Below are positions 16,967 through 25,101 of a DNA stretch of 64,000 nucleotides, one piece after another. Positions within the stretch are counted from its first letter, which is position 1. Each line of letters starts with the position of its first letter. This DNA comes from Paraburkholderia tagetis (GTDB lineage Bacteria; Pseudomonadota; Gammaproteobacteria; Burkholderiales; Burkholderiaceae). The position numbers and the translations under genes were made by a program. The notes under the pieces are model-generated. The model saw only the letters and a list, made by a program, of their open reading frames with translations, ran no database searches and had not been told where the DNA came from. The DNA lies in assembly GCF_022213065.1 (NCBI RefSeq), contig NZ_JAKLJA010000028.1, positions 43,009 through 107,008 on the forward strand. Direction: 5' to 3'.

Positions 16967-18019
16967 TTATTGCGCGGCGGCCAGCGTAGGCGTGCGCTCG
17001 CCGAGACAACCGAGCCCCGCCAGCGTCGCCTCGATGGCCGCGTCGAGCGGCGTGTGCGGCTCGCGGCCGAGCGTTGCGACGAGTCGCGCGTTGTCGAGTT
17101 GAAGCGTTTCGCGCCACAGGTAGCGCATCTCCAGCATCTCGCGCGGCGTCGCGGCAAACGGCGCCGCCGCATAAATCAGCGGCCACGGGAATGCCTTGCG
17201 CTGCGCGTGCAAGCCATGACGCTGCGCGACGCGGCAGATGGCGGCGGCCATTTGCGTGCCATCGGCGTCCCAGTGCCCGCCCATATGAAAGCGCGCGAAG
17301 GGCGCGAGTGTCGTGCGCATCTCGATCAGTTCGAGAATCGCACGGGCGACATCGGGCACATAGGCCCATGCGTGGCCCACGCCGCGCACGCCCGGCTCGC
17401 GCACGGTGCGCACGGGTTGTCCGGCCTTTACGAAACCCTGCGCGAGCCAGCTATTGCCCACGCGCGGGCCGAAAAAGTCGCCGGCGCGCACGATGATCGA
17501 GCGCACACCGTGCGCCGAGGCCGCTTCCAGGCGCTGCTCCAGGGCGACGCGAATCGCGCCCTTGCGCGTGCGCGGCTGTTGCGGCGCGTCCTCGCCGACG
17601 AGCGGCAGCGCTTCGGGGCCGAAGTTGTAGACGGTGCCGGGCAGCACCACAGTGGCGCCCACGGCTTGTGCGGCGGCGAGCGTGTTGTCGATCATCGGCA
17701 GCACGAGTTCGGCCCAGCGCCGGTAGCCCGGTGGGTTGACCGCGTGCACGATCACGTCGCAGCCCTGCGCGGCGCGCCTCACGGCGGCGCGGTCCATGAC
17801 GTCGCCGTGCAGCCGTTCGACGCCGCGGCTGGCGGGCGCGGTGGCAATCGCATGGGTTGCGCTCGAAGTGCTCGAAGCACCCGAAGCACTTGCCGTGCGC
17901 TGCAACGCCCGCACGCGCCAGCCAGCGCCGATCAACTGCCGCGCGACCTCACCGCCGATGCCGCCGCCCACGCCCAGCACGAGCGCCGTGCGGCCCGTTT
18001 CGAAAGATCCCGTAGCCAT
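16967..18019 (-). CDS. NAD(P)-binding epimerase/dehydratase-family protein
   Basis: A 350-residue member of the extended short-chain dehydrogenase (atypical SDR) superfamily. The N-terminal cofactor motif is VLGVGGGIGGEVARQL (~14-29), followed by a DVMDRAAV segment, a VIVHAVNPPGY strand and a VLPGTVYNFG region in the place of the SDR Tyr motif. The reaction is unknown; NmrA-like redox sensing or sugar-nucleotide or ketone chemistry are all possible. A short Ser/Ala-rich linker (~45-58) is encoded by 9-nt repeats at 17861-17887. The start at 18019 has GGAGAA. It is divergent from a LysR gene across 145 bp, the usual layout of a LysR regulator and its target. Confidence 0.78.
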   Translation of the reverse strand: MATGSFETGRTALVLGVGGGIGGEVARQLIGAGWRVRALQRTASASGASSTSSATHAIATAPASRGVERLHGDVMDRAAVRRAAQGCDVIVHAVNPPGYRRWAELVLPMIDNTLAAAQAVGATVVLPGTVYNFGPEALPLVGEDAPQQPRTRKGAIRVALEQRLEAASAHGVRSIIVRAGDFFGPRVGNSWLAQGFVKAGQPVRTVREPGVRGVGHAWAYVPDVARAILELIEMRTTLAPFARFHMGGHWDADGTQMAAAICRVAQRHGLHAQRKAFPWPLIYAAAPFAATPREMLEMRYLWRETLQLDNARLVATLGREPHTPLDAAIEATLAGLGCLGERTPTLAAAQ

Positions 18020-18164
18020 GTCCGTTCTCCGTTTGAAGCGTTTCGATGGCGTGATTCTGCGCGTCTCGCGACATATAAAAAATTGCCGAAAGCTGTGTGG
18101 CGGCTATACATTTATGCATGGGCTCACCCCCACACACACTGACCAGATAGAAGGTTACGAAACG

Positions 18165-19082
18165 ATGGACATCATGGACGAACGCGAACCGAACTGGGAG
18201 TGGTACCGGAGTTTCCTGCAGGTCCTGGAAACCGGTTCGCTGTCGGCAGCCGGGCGTTTGCTGGGGCTCACGCAGCCCACCATCGGCCGTCACATCCAAA
18301 GCCTCGAAGCCGCACTGGGGCTCACGCTTTTTACGCGTTCGTTCGACGGGTACTCGCCAACCGAAGCGGCTCATGAGTTGAGGCCCTATGCGCTCGAGCT
18401 TGCGGCGACCACGGCCGCGTTTCGGCGAGTGGCGAGCGGCTACGGGTCCGGGGTTCGCGGTGCGGTACGGGTGACGGCGAGCGAGGTGATAGGCGTCGAG
18501 GTTTTGCCGCCGATATTGACCGCTCTGCGCCACGCGTATCCGGAACTGACCATCGAACTCGTATTGTCGAACAAGGCGGACGATCTTTTGCGTCGTGAAG
18601 CAGACATCGCGGTACGTATGTTCCGGCCCGTCCAGGAGGCACTGGTTGCGAAGCGCATTGGAGCGATCGAAGTCGGTTTGCACGCTCACGAACGCTATCT
18701 GGCGCAACATGGCGTGCCGGCGTCGATGAACGAGTTGTCTCGCCACACGATGATTGGCTTCGATCAGGAGACCGCATTCCTTCGCTCGGTCGTGGAAAAG
18801 AATAAAGCGTATATGCGAAGCGGCTTTGCATTTCGGGCCAACAGCGACCTTGCCCAACTGGCTGCGATTCGCGCGGGATTCGGCATTGGCGCGTGTCAAT
18901 CGCCCTTGGCGGCAAGAGACGGGAGACTGGTCAGAGTGCTCCCGGGTGCGTTTTCACTGACGTTGGACACGTGGGTCGCCATGCACGAAGATTTGCGCGG
19001 GAGTGCTCGCTGCGCAGTGACATTTGCGGCGCTGGCTTCAGGTCTGAAGGCGTATATACACGGCACGTTGCCGGAAAGGTGA
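18165..19082 (+). CDS. LysR-family transcriptional regulator
   Basis: A 305-residue regulator. The N-terminal helix-turn-helix (~12-70) contains FLQVLETGSLSAAGRLLGL followed by TQPTIGRHIQSLE, and the C-terminal part is a substrate-binding fold (~95-300). The ATG at 18165 (MDIMDERE) gives the usual length; upstream codons come from the neighbouring intergenic DNA. It is divergent from the epimerase-like gene and probably controls it and itself. The gene ends against the remnant of an ABC ATPase gene, so the locus has been rearranged on this side. Confidence 0.88.
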   Translation: MDIMDEREPNWEWYRSFLQVLETGSLSAAGRLLGLTQPTIGRHIQSLEAALGLTLFTRSFDGYSPTEAAHELRPYALELAATTAAFRRVASGYGSGVRGAVRVTASEVIGVEVLPPILTALRHAYPELTIELVLSNKADDLLRREADIAVRMFRPVQEALVAKRIGAIEVGLHAHERYLAQHGVPASMNELSRHTMIGFDQETAFLRSVVEKNKAYMRSGFAFRANSDLAQLAAIRAGFGIGACQSPLAARDGRLVRVLPGAFSLTLDTWVAMHEDLRGSARCAVTFAALASGLKAYIHGTLPER

Positions 19083-19368
19083 TTCTTCAAAAAGGCCCGC
19101 GTTCTGTCCTTCACGGGATCTCGCAGCAACTGATCCGGTGGACCCTCTTCGACGACAACGCCGCCATCCATAAACAGAATCTTGTCGGCAACCTTTGGGT
19201 TGCATTGCCGGCGAGTCCGACTTTGAAAGCAGTCGCAGCGCAAGCTCGCGGGCCGCATCCTTTTTCATGCCGTGAAGTCTTGCACGCCATCCAGCCAGAC
19301 CTCGCCGCTGTTCAAGGTCTCCAGATGGTTGATCGAACGAAGCAGCGTCCCCGGTCACGGCCCGAGAG
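19083..19368 (-). pseudogene. Remnant of a polar amino-acid ABC transporter ATPase gene
   Basis: On the minus strand two family fragments lie in different frames. An upstream piece (19340-19260) reads LLRSINHLETLNSGEVWLDG, the segment that follows Walker A in GlnQ/HisP-type ATPases, and runs into a stop. A downstream piece (19200-19083) reads KVADKILFMDGGVVVEEGPP and then RTRAFLKNHL, the C-terminal end of the same family. Walker A is damaged and the whole middle (signature, Walker B) is missing, so this is a deletion-riddled relic of a ~240-residue protein. It sits between the LysR and OsmC genes. No intact partner permease is nearby. Confidence 0.72.
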
Positions 19369-19851
19369 TCAAGCCGCGCTTGCGACCTCGATGACAGGTT
19401 CGCAGCGAATCGGAAAATTGACCGAATTCGCGACGTAGCACTTCTCGTGTGCGGCGTGATGGAGTTGCCCGGCAAGGCTGGGGTCGTCGCCGGCGCGTAT
19501 CGTCACGCGCGGATGCAGCACGACCTCGCTGAAGCGTCCCGCCTCATGGCCGCCATCGATCATGGTGCCTTTCGCCTCGTCCACGTAAGCAAGCACCGCG
19601 ATGCCCGCATCGGCGCACAGATGCAGATACCAGAGCTTGTGGCACGCGCTGACCGAGGCCACGAGCAGTTCCTCGGGGTTCCAGCGATCGCGGTCGCCGC
19701 GAAACGCCGGATCCGACGAACCGGCGATGGCGGGTTTGCCCGCCGCTTCGATCGTATGATCGCGCCCGTAGTCGCGATAGCCCGAAGTGCCGGTGCCACG
19801 ATTGCCGGTCCATTGCACGGTTACTGTGTACTTGTGCTCTGTGTGCGCCAT
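19369..19851 (-). CDS. OsmC/Ohr-family protein
   Basis: A 160-residue OsmC-like protein. The two family cysteines are visible in SVSACHKLWYLHLC (~75-88) and HEKCYVANSVNFP (~135-147), as is the RWNPEELLVASVSAC region. Members reduce organic hydroperoxides or act in related thiol chemistry in the cytoplasm. The start at 19851 (MAHTEHKYTV) is the only good one. It appears monocistronic; a peroxide regulator (OhrR) is not adjacent, so the exact substrate is open. Confidence 0.85.
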   Translation of the reverse strand: MAHTEHKYTVTVQWTGNRGTGTSGYRDYGRDHTIEAAGKPAIAGSSDPAFRGDRDRWNPEELLVASVSACHKLWYLHLCADAGIAVLAYVDEAKGTMIDGGHEAGRFSEVVLHPRVTIRAGDDPSLAGQLHHAAHEKCYVANSVNFPIRCEPVIEVASAA

Positions 19852-19969
19852 TTCGGTTCCTTGTGCTGTCGGTCAGCGCGCATTATCCCATCCCGGGCGT
19901 CTGCCGGGCTGGCGCACCGTGTGCCCGATCTCGCGGTGAACGCATGGCGATGCGCTACGCATTTTTAGG

Positions 19970-20000
19970 TGAAATTCGGTCGAATTTCAGGGGAATTTCA
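19970..20000. promoter_or_regulatory. Dyad TGAAATTC-N4-GAATTTCA plus third half-site, upstream of the histidine kinase gene
   Basis: TGAAATTCGGTCGAATTTCA at 19970-19989 is a perfect inverted repeat with 8-bp arms. A third GAATTTCA follows at 19993-20000, a direct repeat of the right arm 11 bp on. The cluster lies 127 nt upstream of the kinase start in a 275-bp intergenic region and looks like an operator for a dimeric regulator with an accessory half-site. A role as terminator is less likely, since it lacks a T-run. Confidence 0.55.
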
Positions 20001-20126
20001 GCAGAAGTCATCGATCCCGGCGATAATCGCTGCGATTAGCCACCACTGCCTCTGATCGCAGCGCCTCACCCGGCGCGCCTACGCCACGCGCCGTTCGACG
20101 AAAACAAGAATTCACGCGACAAATTT

Positions 20127-21611
20127 ATGTATTCGATCTTGCCCGCGTTCGTATCCGCCTTGTTTCTCGGGTTCGGTGTGTACGTGCTGCTCACGGAAGG
20201 CGTGACGCGCCTTTCGTTGCCGTTCGCGGCGATGTGCGGGACCACCTTCGTCTGGCAAGGTACCTGGGCGTTCCTGTTCCAGATTTCCGAGCCCGATCTT
20301 GCGGCGGCGTTCGTCAAGTTCGGCTATCTGTTCATCCTGTTTCTGCCCACGACGTTCTATCACTTCGTGATCGAAGTGACTACGCGGCGCAGCGAGCGTC
20401 CGCTGCTCTTCGCCTCGTACGGTTTGAGCATCGTGCTCGCCATGGTGCTGCTGGTGAGCAACGAGGTGGTGTCGGGCTACGGCAGTTTCTTTTTCGGCAA
20501 GTATCCGCGCGCGGGATTGCTGCATCCGGTGCACGTCGCGCAGACCGTGCTGCTCGCGCTGCGCAGCGCATGGCTGCTGCTCGCGGCGCGGCGCCGGACC
20601 CACGCGCGCGACCGCCGCAAGCTGCTCGATCTCTGCTTGCTGAGCCTGTGTCTTTACGGGCTCGCCGCATCCGACTACGCGGTCAACTACGGCATCGCGT
20701 TCTATCCGGTGGGTGCCATCTTCATCGCCGTGAGCCTTGGCATTCTCGCCGTGACTATCGTGCGTTACGGCCTCATGCGCCCGTATTTGCTAGCGGCGAC
20801 CGTGGCGCACGAAGTGGCCACGCCGCTTGCCGCGATCGGCATGCACGCCGAGGAAATCGGCAACGTACTGCCCGAACTCATGCGCGGCTACCAACTGGCC
20901 GTGCAGCACCAGTTGTGCGTGGATGGCCTCTATCCGGGACAGTCGGAGCGCCTTTCGTCGCTGGCCTCGTCGATACAGCGCCAGGTGGACAGCACCAGCA
21001 CCGTCGTCGAGATGTCGCTTGCGTCGTTTACGCTCGACCGGCTCGACCGCCGCACCTTCGAGGCCTGCTCCATTCGCTCCTGCGTGAACGCGGCGCTCGA
21101 GCGCTTTCCATTCCGCTCCGGCGAACGCGAACTGGTCAAGGTCTTGCCGATCGACCCGCAACTGAAGTTCTCGGGCTCCGATTCGCTGATCGTGTTCGTG
21201 CTGTTCAATCTGCTCAAGAACGCGTTGTTTGCGATTCACGCGAGCCATTCGAGCCATTCAAGCCACTCGAGCGGCAGCGGCCGTGTGGAAATCGGGGCGA
21301 CGAACGAGGATGGCTATTGCGTGCTGCGCTTTTCCGACAACGGCCCCGGCATTGGCCCCGACGTGCTCCCGCATATTTTCGAGCCGTTCTATTCGACCAA
21401 GTCTCACGGCAAGGGGGCGGGCATGGGGCTCGCGTTCTGCCAGCGCGTGGCTCTCGCGCTGGGCGGCGCGATTGCCTGCGAATCCGAGGCCAATGTGGCG
21501 ACCACGTTCACGCTTCATCTGCCCGAACCGGGGTCCGCCGCCGACCGGGCGCTCCACGATCCGGCGGGCAAGCCCCGCCGTTGGGCGGCGGGGCAGGACT
21601 ACCCGGGTTGA
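20127..21611 (+). CDS. Membrane sensor histidine kinase with 7TM-type N-terminus, Lqs/Cqs-like
   Basis: A 494-residue kinase. Residues 1-215 hold about seven hydrophobic segments (e.g. 3-23, 64-84, 96-112, 138-153, 169-190, 192-212), resembling the HisKA_7TM-type sensor. The H-box is ATVAHEVATPLAAIG with His228. The ATPase domain has NLLKNALFAIHA, FSDNGPGIGPD, FEPFYSTKSHGKGAGMGLAFC. A Ser/His-rich insert near 373-384 is encoded by GAGCCATTC 9-nt repeats (21242-21268). The split gene pair with the LqsR-like regulator at 22578 suggests the alpha-hydroxyketone quorum-sensing family (LqsS/CqsS), but the N-terminus alone does not prove the ligand. Confidence 0.75.
   Translation: MYSILPAFVSALFLGFGVYVLLTEGVTRLSLPFAAMCGTTFVWQGTWAFLFQISEPDLAAAFVKFGYLFILFLPTTFYHFVIEVTTRRSERPLLFASYGLSIVLAMVLLVSNEVVSGYGSFFFGKYPRAGLLHPVHVAQTVLLALRSAWLLLAARRRTHARDRRKLLDLCLLSLCLYGLAASDYAVNYGIAFYPVGAIFIAVSLGILAVTIVRYGLMRPYLLAATVAHEVATPLAAIGMHAEEIGNVLPELMRGYQLAVQHQLCVDGLYPGQSERLSSLASSIQRQVDSTSTVVEMSLASFTLDRLDRRTFEACSIRSCVNAALERFPFRSGERELVKVLPIDPQLKFSGSDSLIVFVLFNLLKNALFAIHASHSSHSSHSSGSGRVEIGATNEDGYCVLRFSDNGPGIGPDVLPHIFEPFYSTKSHGKGAGMGLAFCQRVALALGGAIACESEANVATTFTLHLPEPGSAADRALHDPAGKPRRWAAGQDYPG
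21242..21268. repeat. 9-nt tandem repeat within the histidine kinase gene
   Basis: Units GAGCCATTC, GAGCCATTC and AAGCCACTC encode His-Ser-Ser triplets inside the catalytic ATPase domain, just after the N-box helix. In-frame expansion would lengthen a loop without breaking the frame. Confidence 0.85.
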
Positions 21612-21621
21612 ATCGATTGAC

Positions 21622-21660
21622 GGCCTGAATCTGGCCTGAATCTGGCCTGAATCTGGCCTG
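21622..21660. repeat. 11-nt tandem repeat between convergent genes
   Basis: Three and a half copies of GGCCTGAATCT lie just after the histidine kinase stop, followed by GATATCACGTC/GACATCACGTG/GATATCGGC, a second degenerate 11-nt series to ~21690. The stretch fills the gap between the convergent kinase and thioesterase genes. No coding role. Confidence 0.85.
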
Positions 21661-21727
21661 GATATCACGTCGACATCACGTGGATATCGGCTGGATTCGC
21701 GCCTTGGTTGGCCCGTTTGTTGGCCCG

Positions 21728-22225
21728 TTAATTGGCCCCTGCGGGCAGAATGAACTCATATTCCTTGACGCGCTCGATGATCCCCGGCGGGAAACGGCGA
21801 ATCCGCTTGTCGGTGCCGGCAAAGAGAATCTGCTGATAACCGAGCGAAACGGGACGCCCGTCCACGCAAAAGCGAAACACCAGATAGGCGGAGCATTGGC
21901 GCACCTGGAAGGTATTCAGATAGCAATCGACGCGTTGAAACGGAAACGTCTCTTGCACATATTCCTGGTGCGCACGCTTCGTGACGAAGATACCGCCCGC
22001 CGCGAGCAGATTATTGTGGATGCATTCGTGGAACCAGCGCTCGCGGCAAATACCCTGCCATTCGAAATAGCGGGCGAAGTAAGTGTTCATGAACGCATTC
22101 GAATCCTTGAGGTAAATGTCGATGACATGATGGAAGGTCTTGCTTGGCGTGGCTTCCATGATTTCGTCGGAAAGGCCATGGGCGCCACGGGAGAGCACAG
22201 CGGGGATCGATTCACGGGCATTCAT
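21728..22225 (-). CDS. Hotdog-fold thioesterase (4HBT-like)
   Basis: A 165-residue protein with the thioesterase signature DSNAFMNTYFARYFEWQG followed by ICRERWFHEC (~40-68), plus VQETFPFQRVDCYLNTFQVRQCSAYLVFRF (two strands typical of a hotdog fold). Such enzymes hydrolyse acyl-CoA or acyl-carrier thioesters. It lies convergent to the kinase gene and divergent from the response-regulator gene. Acyl-CoA is a precursor of alpha-hydroxyketone autoinducers, so a link to that signalling is conceivable but unproven. The start at 22225 (MNARESIP) was chosen because the upstream extension is Arg-rich shadow sequence. Confidence 0.75.
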   Translation of the reverse strand: MNARESIPAVLSRGAHGLSDEIMEATPSKTFHHVIDIYLKDSNAFMNTYFARYFEWQGICRERWFHECIHNNLLAAGGIFVTKRAHQEYVQETFPFQRVDCYLNTFQVRQCSAYLVFRFCVDGRPVSLGYQQILFAGTDKRIRRFPPGIIERVKEYEFILPAGAN

Positions 22226-22577
22226 TGAAGTGCTCCAGATGAAGATGGCCGCAAGCGGCGGCCACGCATGCCTTCGATGTTTGAGGACATGCGCCAATTC
22301 TCTTCGTCTTCCCTTGCCGCCAAAACCGGCTTCATCACATAGTCGAGACGATCTTCCGGAAGCTCGAGTGTGGTGGGTCGTATGCAAACGCGCACTCGCG
22401 TGCCGGTGCAAACGATTCCGTACGTCCGAATGCGGGATGAAGGCCGTCCGGGGCATGTGCAACGGTTGCCGGGCGCGCCCGCGAGGCCGCATAATCTGGC
22501 AGCTTGCGGTGCGCCGTGCGCAATGAGTGGTGCATCGCGTCGCGTCGCGGGTCTGTAGCGAGTACTGAGGCCATTAC
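22226..22577. promoter_or_regulatory. Divergent intergenic region between thioesterase and response-regulator genes
   Basis: About 350 bp with no convincing gene; reading frames through it are Arg-rich and antisense-like. A perfect palindrome CTTCCGGAAG lies at 22353-22362. The response-regulator start is preceded by GAGGCC but no strong ribosome site. Confidence 0.4.
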
Positions 22578-23540
22578 ATGAGTTCCATCGTCAGACAGCC
22601 GGTTTTCTACCCCGTATCCGTGGTTTTCCTCGACGACAGTGTGGATTTTCTTCACGCACTGCGCGGCTTCTTCCCCAATGCGTCCACGCATCATTTCTTC
22701 ACCTCGCAGGCCGAGGCGCGCGCGTTCGTGGAGGCACACGGCGCAGGCGGCGCGGGCCGCAGTCCGATGTCGGGCGCGGTGTGGTCGGAGTTCGAGAAGC
22801 GCGGCGGCAATGCGCTGGGCCAGGACGCAATGGCCGACGCCAACCGCTTCTCGGAAGTCGCGGCCCTCGTGGTGGATTACGACATGCCGGGGCAGGACGG
22901 GCTCGAATTTCTTGCCTCGTTGAAAGACGCGAACTGCACGCGTATCCTGCTCACCGGCACTGCAAACGAATCGCATGCCGTGGACGCGTTCAACGCGGGG
23001 CTCATCGACTTCTACCTGAAGAAGACCGATCCGGGCATGACGCGCAAGCTCGCTCAGGCGCTTGCCAATGCGCAGCGCAAGTTCTGCGCGGTGCGCGGGC
23101 ATATCGGCGTGCACGGCGTGGGCGCGGCCTATGCCGGGCGGGGCACGGCCGAGGAACTGGAGGCGCTCGTGCAGCGCGAGCGTATCGTCGAATATTATTG
23201 GCGGCCTGAGCAGAACGCCGTGCTCACGTTCGACGCGGCGGGCAACGCGGGCGTGTTTCTCGCGTGGGACGCCCACGACTGGGCGGCGCAATGCGATGTC
23301 GTGACCGACGAGGGCGGACCCGCCGCCCTGCGCGAGGAGATGGAAGGGCGCCGCATCATGCCGGTGTTCTGGCCCGGCGAAGCATACCGGCCGGGCATGG
23401 CCCGGGTGGAGTTCGCGGTGCCGCAGCCGGTGCCGGGCACGCAGGACACGCACGTCAGCTGGAAGCGCATCGACGGCCTGGAGCTTGCGCCGGAATTCGT
23501 AACCTATGCACAGTGGTTGCGTTCGCAACGGCCTGCTTGA
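22578..23540 (+). CDS. LqsR-like response regulator with novel C-terminal output domain
   Basis: A 320-residue protein. The receiver domain begins YPVSVVFLDDSVDFLHAL (acidic pair Asp19/Asp20), has phospho-acceptor Asp100 in LVVDYDMPGQDG, Thr in ILLTGTANE and Lys in FYLKK. It carries an unusual ~35-residue loop (~55-90) before the acceptor strand. The C-terminal ~150 residues have no DNA-binding motif; they contain IVEYYWRPEQNAVLTFDAAG and end in SWKRIDGLELAPEFVTYAQWL. This layout recalls LqsR/JqsR-type regulators of alpha-hydroxyketone signalling. It likely receives phosphate from the kinase at 20127. Confidence 0.68.
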   Translation: MSSIVRQPVFYPVSVVFLDDSVDFLHALRGFFPNASTHHFFTSQAEARAFVEAHGAGGAGRSPMSGAVWSEFEKRGGNALGQDAMADANRFSEVAALVVDYDMPGQDGLEFLASLKDANCTRILLTGTANESHAVDAFNAGLIDFYLKKTDPGMTRKLAQALANAQRKFCAVRGHIGVHGVGAAYAGRGTAEELEALVQRERIVEYYWRPEQNAVLTFDAAGNAGVFLAWDAHDWAAQCDVVTDEGGPAALREEMEGRRIMPVFWPGEAYRPGMARVEFAVPQPVPGTQDTHVSWKRIDGLELAPEFVTYAQWLRSQRPA

Positions 23541-23654
23541 CTTAGCGATGTCATCGCCGGTGTGATAGCGTGAACAGGCCCTGGCAAACGCGCGGCGCAG
23601 CGGATGGCGGTCCTCCGGCGTCGCGCTGTCAAAGGACCAACGCAGGACAAACGC

Positions 23655-24443
23655 ATGCAGACCACCGAACTTACCGATTGGCACCAGTTCATGGAGCTGA
23701 CGACCCAGCTCGACGGCTGGGCATTTCGCGGGCAGCAAAACGCCCAATGGCGGCTGGAGAGCTCGCTTTCGCGCTATATGCGCGATTTCCTCGGCGACCC
23801 CAGCCAATGGCGCGCGCGCGAGGAACGCGCGATCCGGGTGTTTCGGCGCAAGGCGCACAACTTCCTCGCGCATCCCGCCATTCTCGCCGACGACCTGCGC
23901 TGTCTCGCGCTCATGCAGCACCACGGCGCGCCCACGCGGCTGCTGGACTTCACGAAGAGCCCGTTCGTGGCGGCCTTCTTCGCGCTCGAACGCGCAACCG
24001 GCGACTCCGCGGTCTACGCGCTGAACACGCCCGCGCTCTGGAACAACCGCGCCCGGCCGAAAGCCGACCCGGTGCTCACGCGCGACGTGATCGACCCTCG
24101 CGTGCCGGGTCACTTCGAGCGTTATTTCTTCTGCAATACCAATGAAATCCTGTGGTCGGGCGAGCCCACCGAAATGGACGACCGGCTCGTGGCCCAATCG
24201 GGCACTTTCGTCGTGCCGGGCGTGATTGACCGGCCGTTGCAGAGCATCCTCGACGGCTACGAAAGCAACGAGGAATTGCTGCATCAAATCGTGTTGCCCG
24301 CGCGCATCCGCATGGACGCGATGAAGTGGCTCTATCGCATGAACATCACGAATGCCTCGCTGTTTCCGGGGCTGGATGGTCTCGCGCGCTCGATAGGCGT
24401 GGAGCTGGAGATCGTGTGGTCGGGGATGATGCAGGCGCAGTGA
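23655..24443 (+). CDS. FRG-domain protein
   Basis: A 262-residue FRG-domain protein (named for its Phe-Arg-Gly motif). GWAFRGQQNAQWRLESSLSR (~20-39) and LALMQHHGAPTRLLDFTKSP then FVAAFFAL (~83-110) are the family hallmarks; a charged C-terminal half follows. FRG proteins occur in phage-defence or toxin-like contexts and alone, but their activity is not established. The ATG at 23655 is preferred to upstream in-frame codons at 23604 because homology starts near MQTTELTDWHQF. It follows the response regulator by 114 nt on the same strand. Confidence 0.8.
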   Translation: MQTTELTDWHQFMELTTQLDGWAFRGQQNAQWRLESSLSRYMRDFLGDPSQWRAREERAIRVFRRKAHNFLAHPAILADDLRCLALMQHHGAPTRLLDFTKSPFVAAFFALERATGDSAVYALNTPALWNNRARPKADPVLTRDVIDPRVPGHFERYFFCNTNEILWSGEPTEMDDRLVAQSGTFVVPGVIDRPLQSILDGYESNEELLHQIVLPARIRMDAMKWLYRMNITNASLFPGLDGLARSIGVELEIVWSGMMQAQ

Positions 24444-24498
24444 GGGGCGGGTGGCGCTGGGAAGCCGTCTGGAACCCACAGTGGCCAAGGCTGTTTTA

Positions 24499-24522
24499 AT
24501 GAAACGGACCTGTGCGTTTCAT
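24499..24522. terminator. Inverted repeat ATGAAACG-N8-CGTTTCAT after the FRG gene
   Basis: Perfect 8-bp arms (24499-24506 and 24515-24522) separated by GACCTGTG, 55 nt after the FRG stop and preceded by TTTTA. It may be a weak terminator or an operator; there is no T-run on the plus strand after it. Confidence 0.4.
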
Positions 24523-24569
24523 ATGCAAGCGGCTCTGGAGTCAGTGCTCGACGGGGATACCCGCGCCGT

Positions 24570-24698
24570 TCAGCACCACACGACGCGGTCGTATGCGACC
24601 GTGCGCCGGTAGACGTTCTTGCCGCGCCAGCTCGAATACTCCATGTACGCGCAGTCGAGCACCACGATCCAGTTTGTTACGTTCATTGCCATCCCCAT
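24570..24698 (-). CDS. Possible small protein (42 codons), unrecognised
   Basis: On the minus strand an ATG at 24698 (alternatives 24692, 24686) opens a 42-residue frame containing NVTNWIVVLDCAYMEYSSW and ending DRVVWC. The composition (three Trp, several Tyr, few Arg) is unlike the Arg-rich shadow frames common here, which argues for a real peptide. No family recognised; no clear ribosome site. It sits alone in the 658-bp gap between the FRG gene and the diguanylate cyclase gene; nothing else in the gap supports a gene. Confidence 0.3.
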   Translation of the reverse strand: MGMAMNVTNWIVVLDCAYMEYSSWRGKNVYRRTVAYDRVVWC

Positions 24699-25101
24699 AG
24701 TTGGTTTGGTTTGAATGCAAGACTAGTCTACGTCTGCGATTTGTGGGACGAATTCGCGAGCAAAGCGAGGTTAACCGCTCAGTTCTCGTATTTGCGTTGC
24801 GCGCCAGCAACTCTTCCGCCCCACGCCTCGCCTTACACATTGCGGCGCAACCGCGGTGCCCGGGCATGCTAAAACCCTGCGCCGCCCGCACGTGCCCGGG
24901 CTCCAGGCGAAAGAACCGCATACGCGTGGATTCAGGTTTGCCAAAACGTGGCCGTTAACCCTGTTATTAACCGTCTCGTTCACCGAGTTGCACCCAGCCA
25001 ACCGGCTGGCCCGCTGGCCCAATTCGCGAGTTCCAGGCGATTGCCGCCCGGCTCGCCGTACCCGGCAGCGCACCGATTCCGCCCAGGCAAGTCTCTTACC
25101 G

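Noticed and set aside
22335..24488. Long minus-strand frame opposite the response-regulator and FRG genes
   Set aside because: Same antisense artefact; it contradicts two well-supported plus-strand genes.
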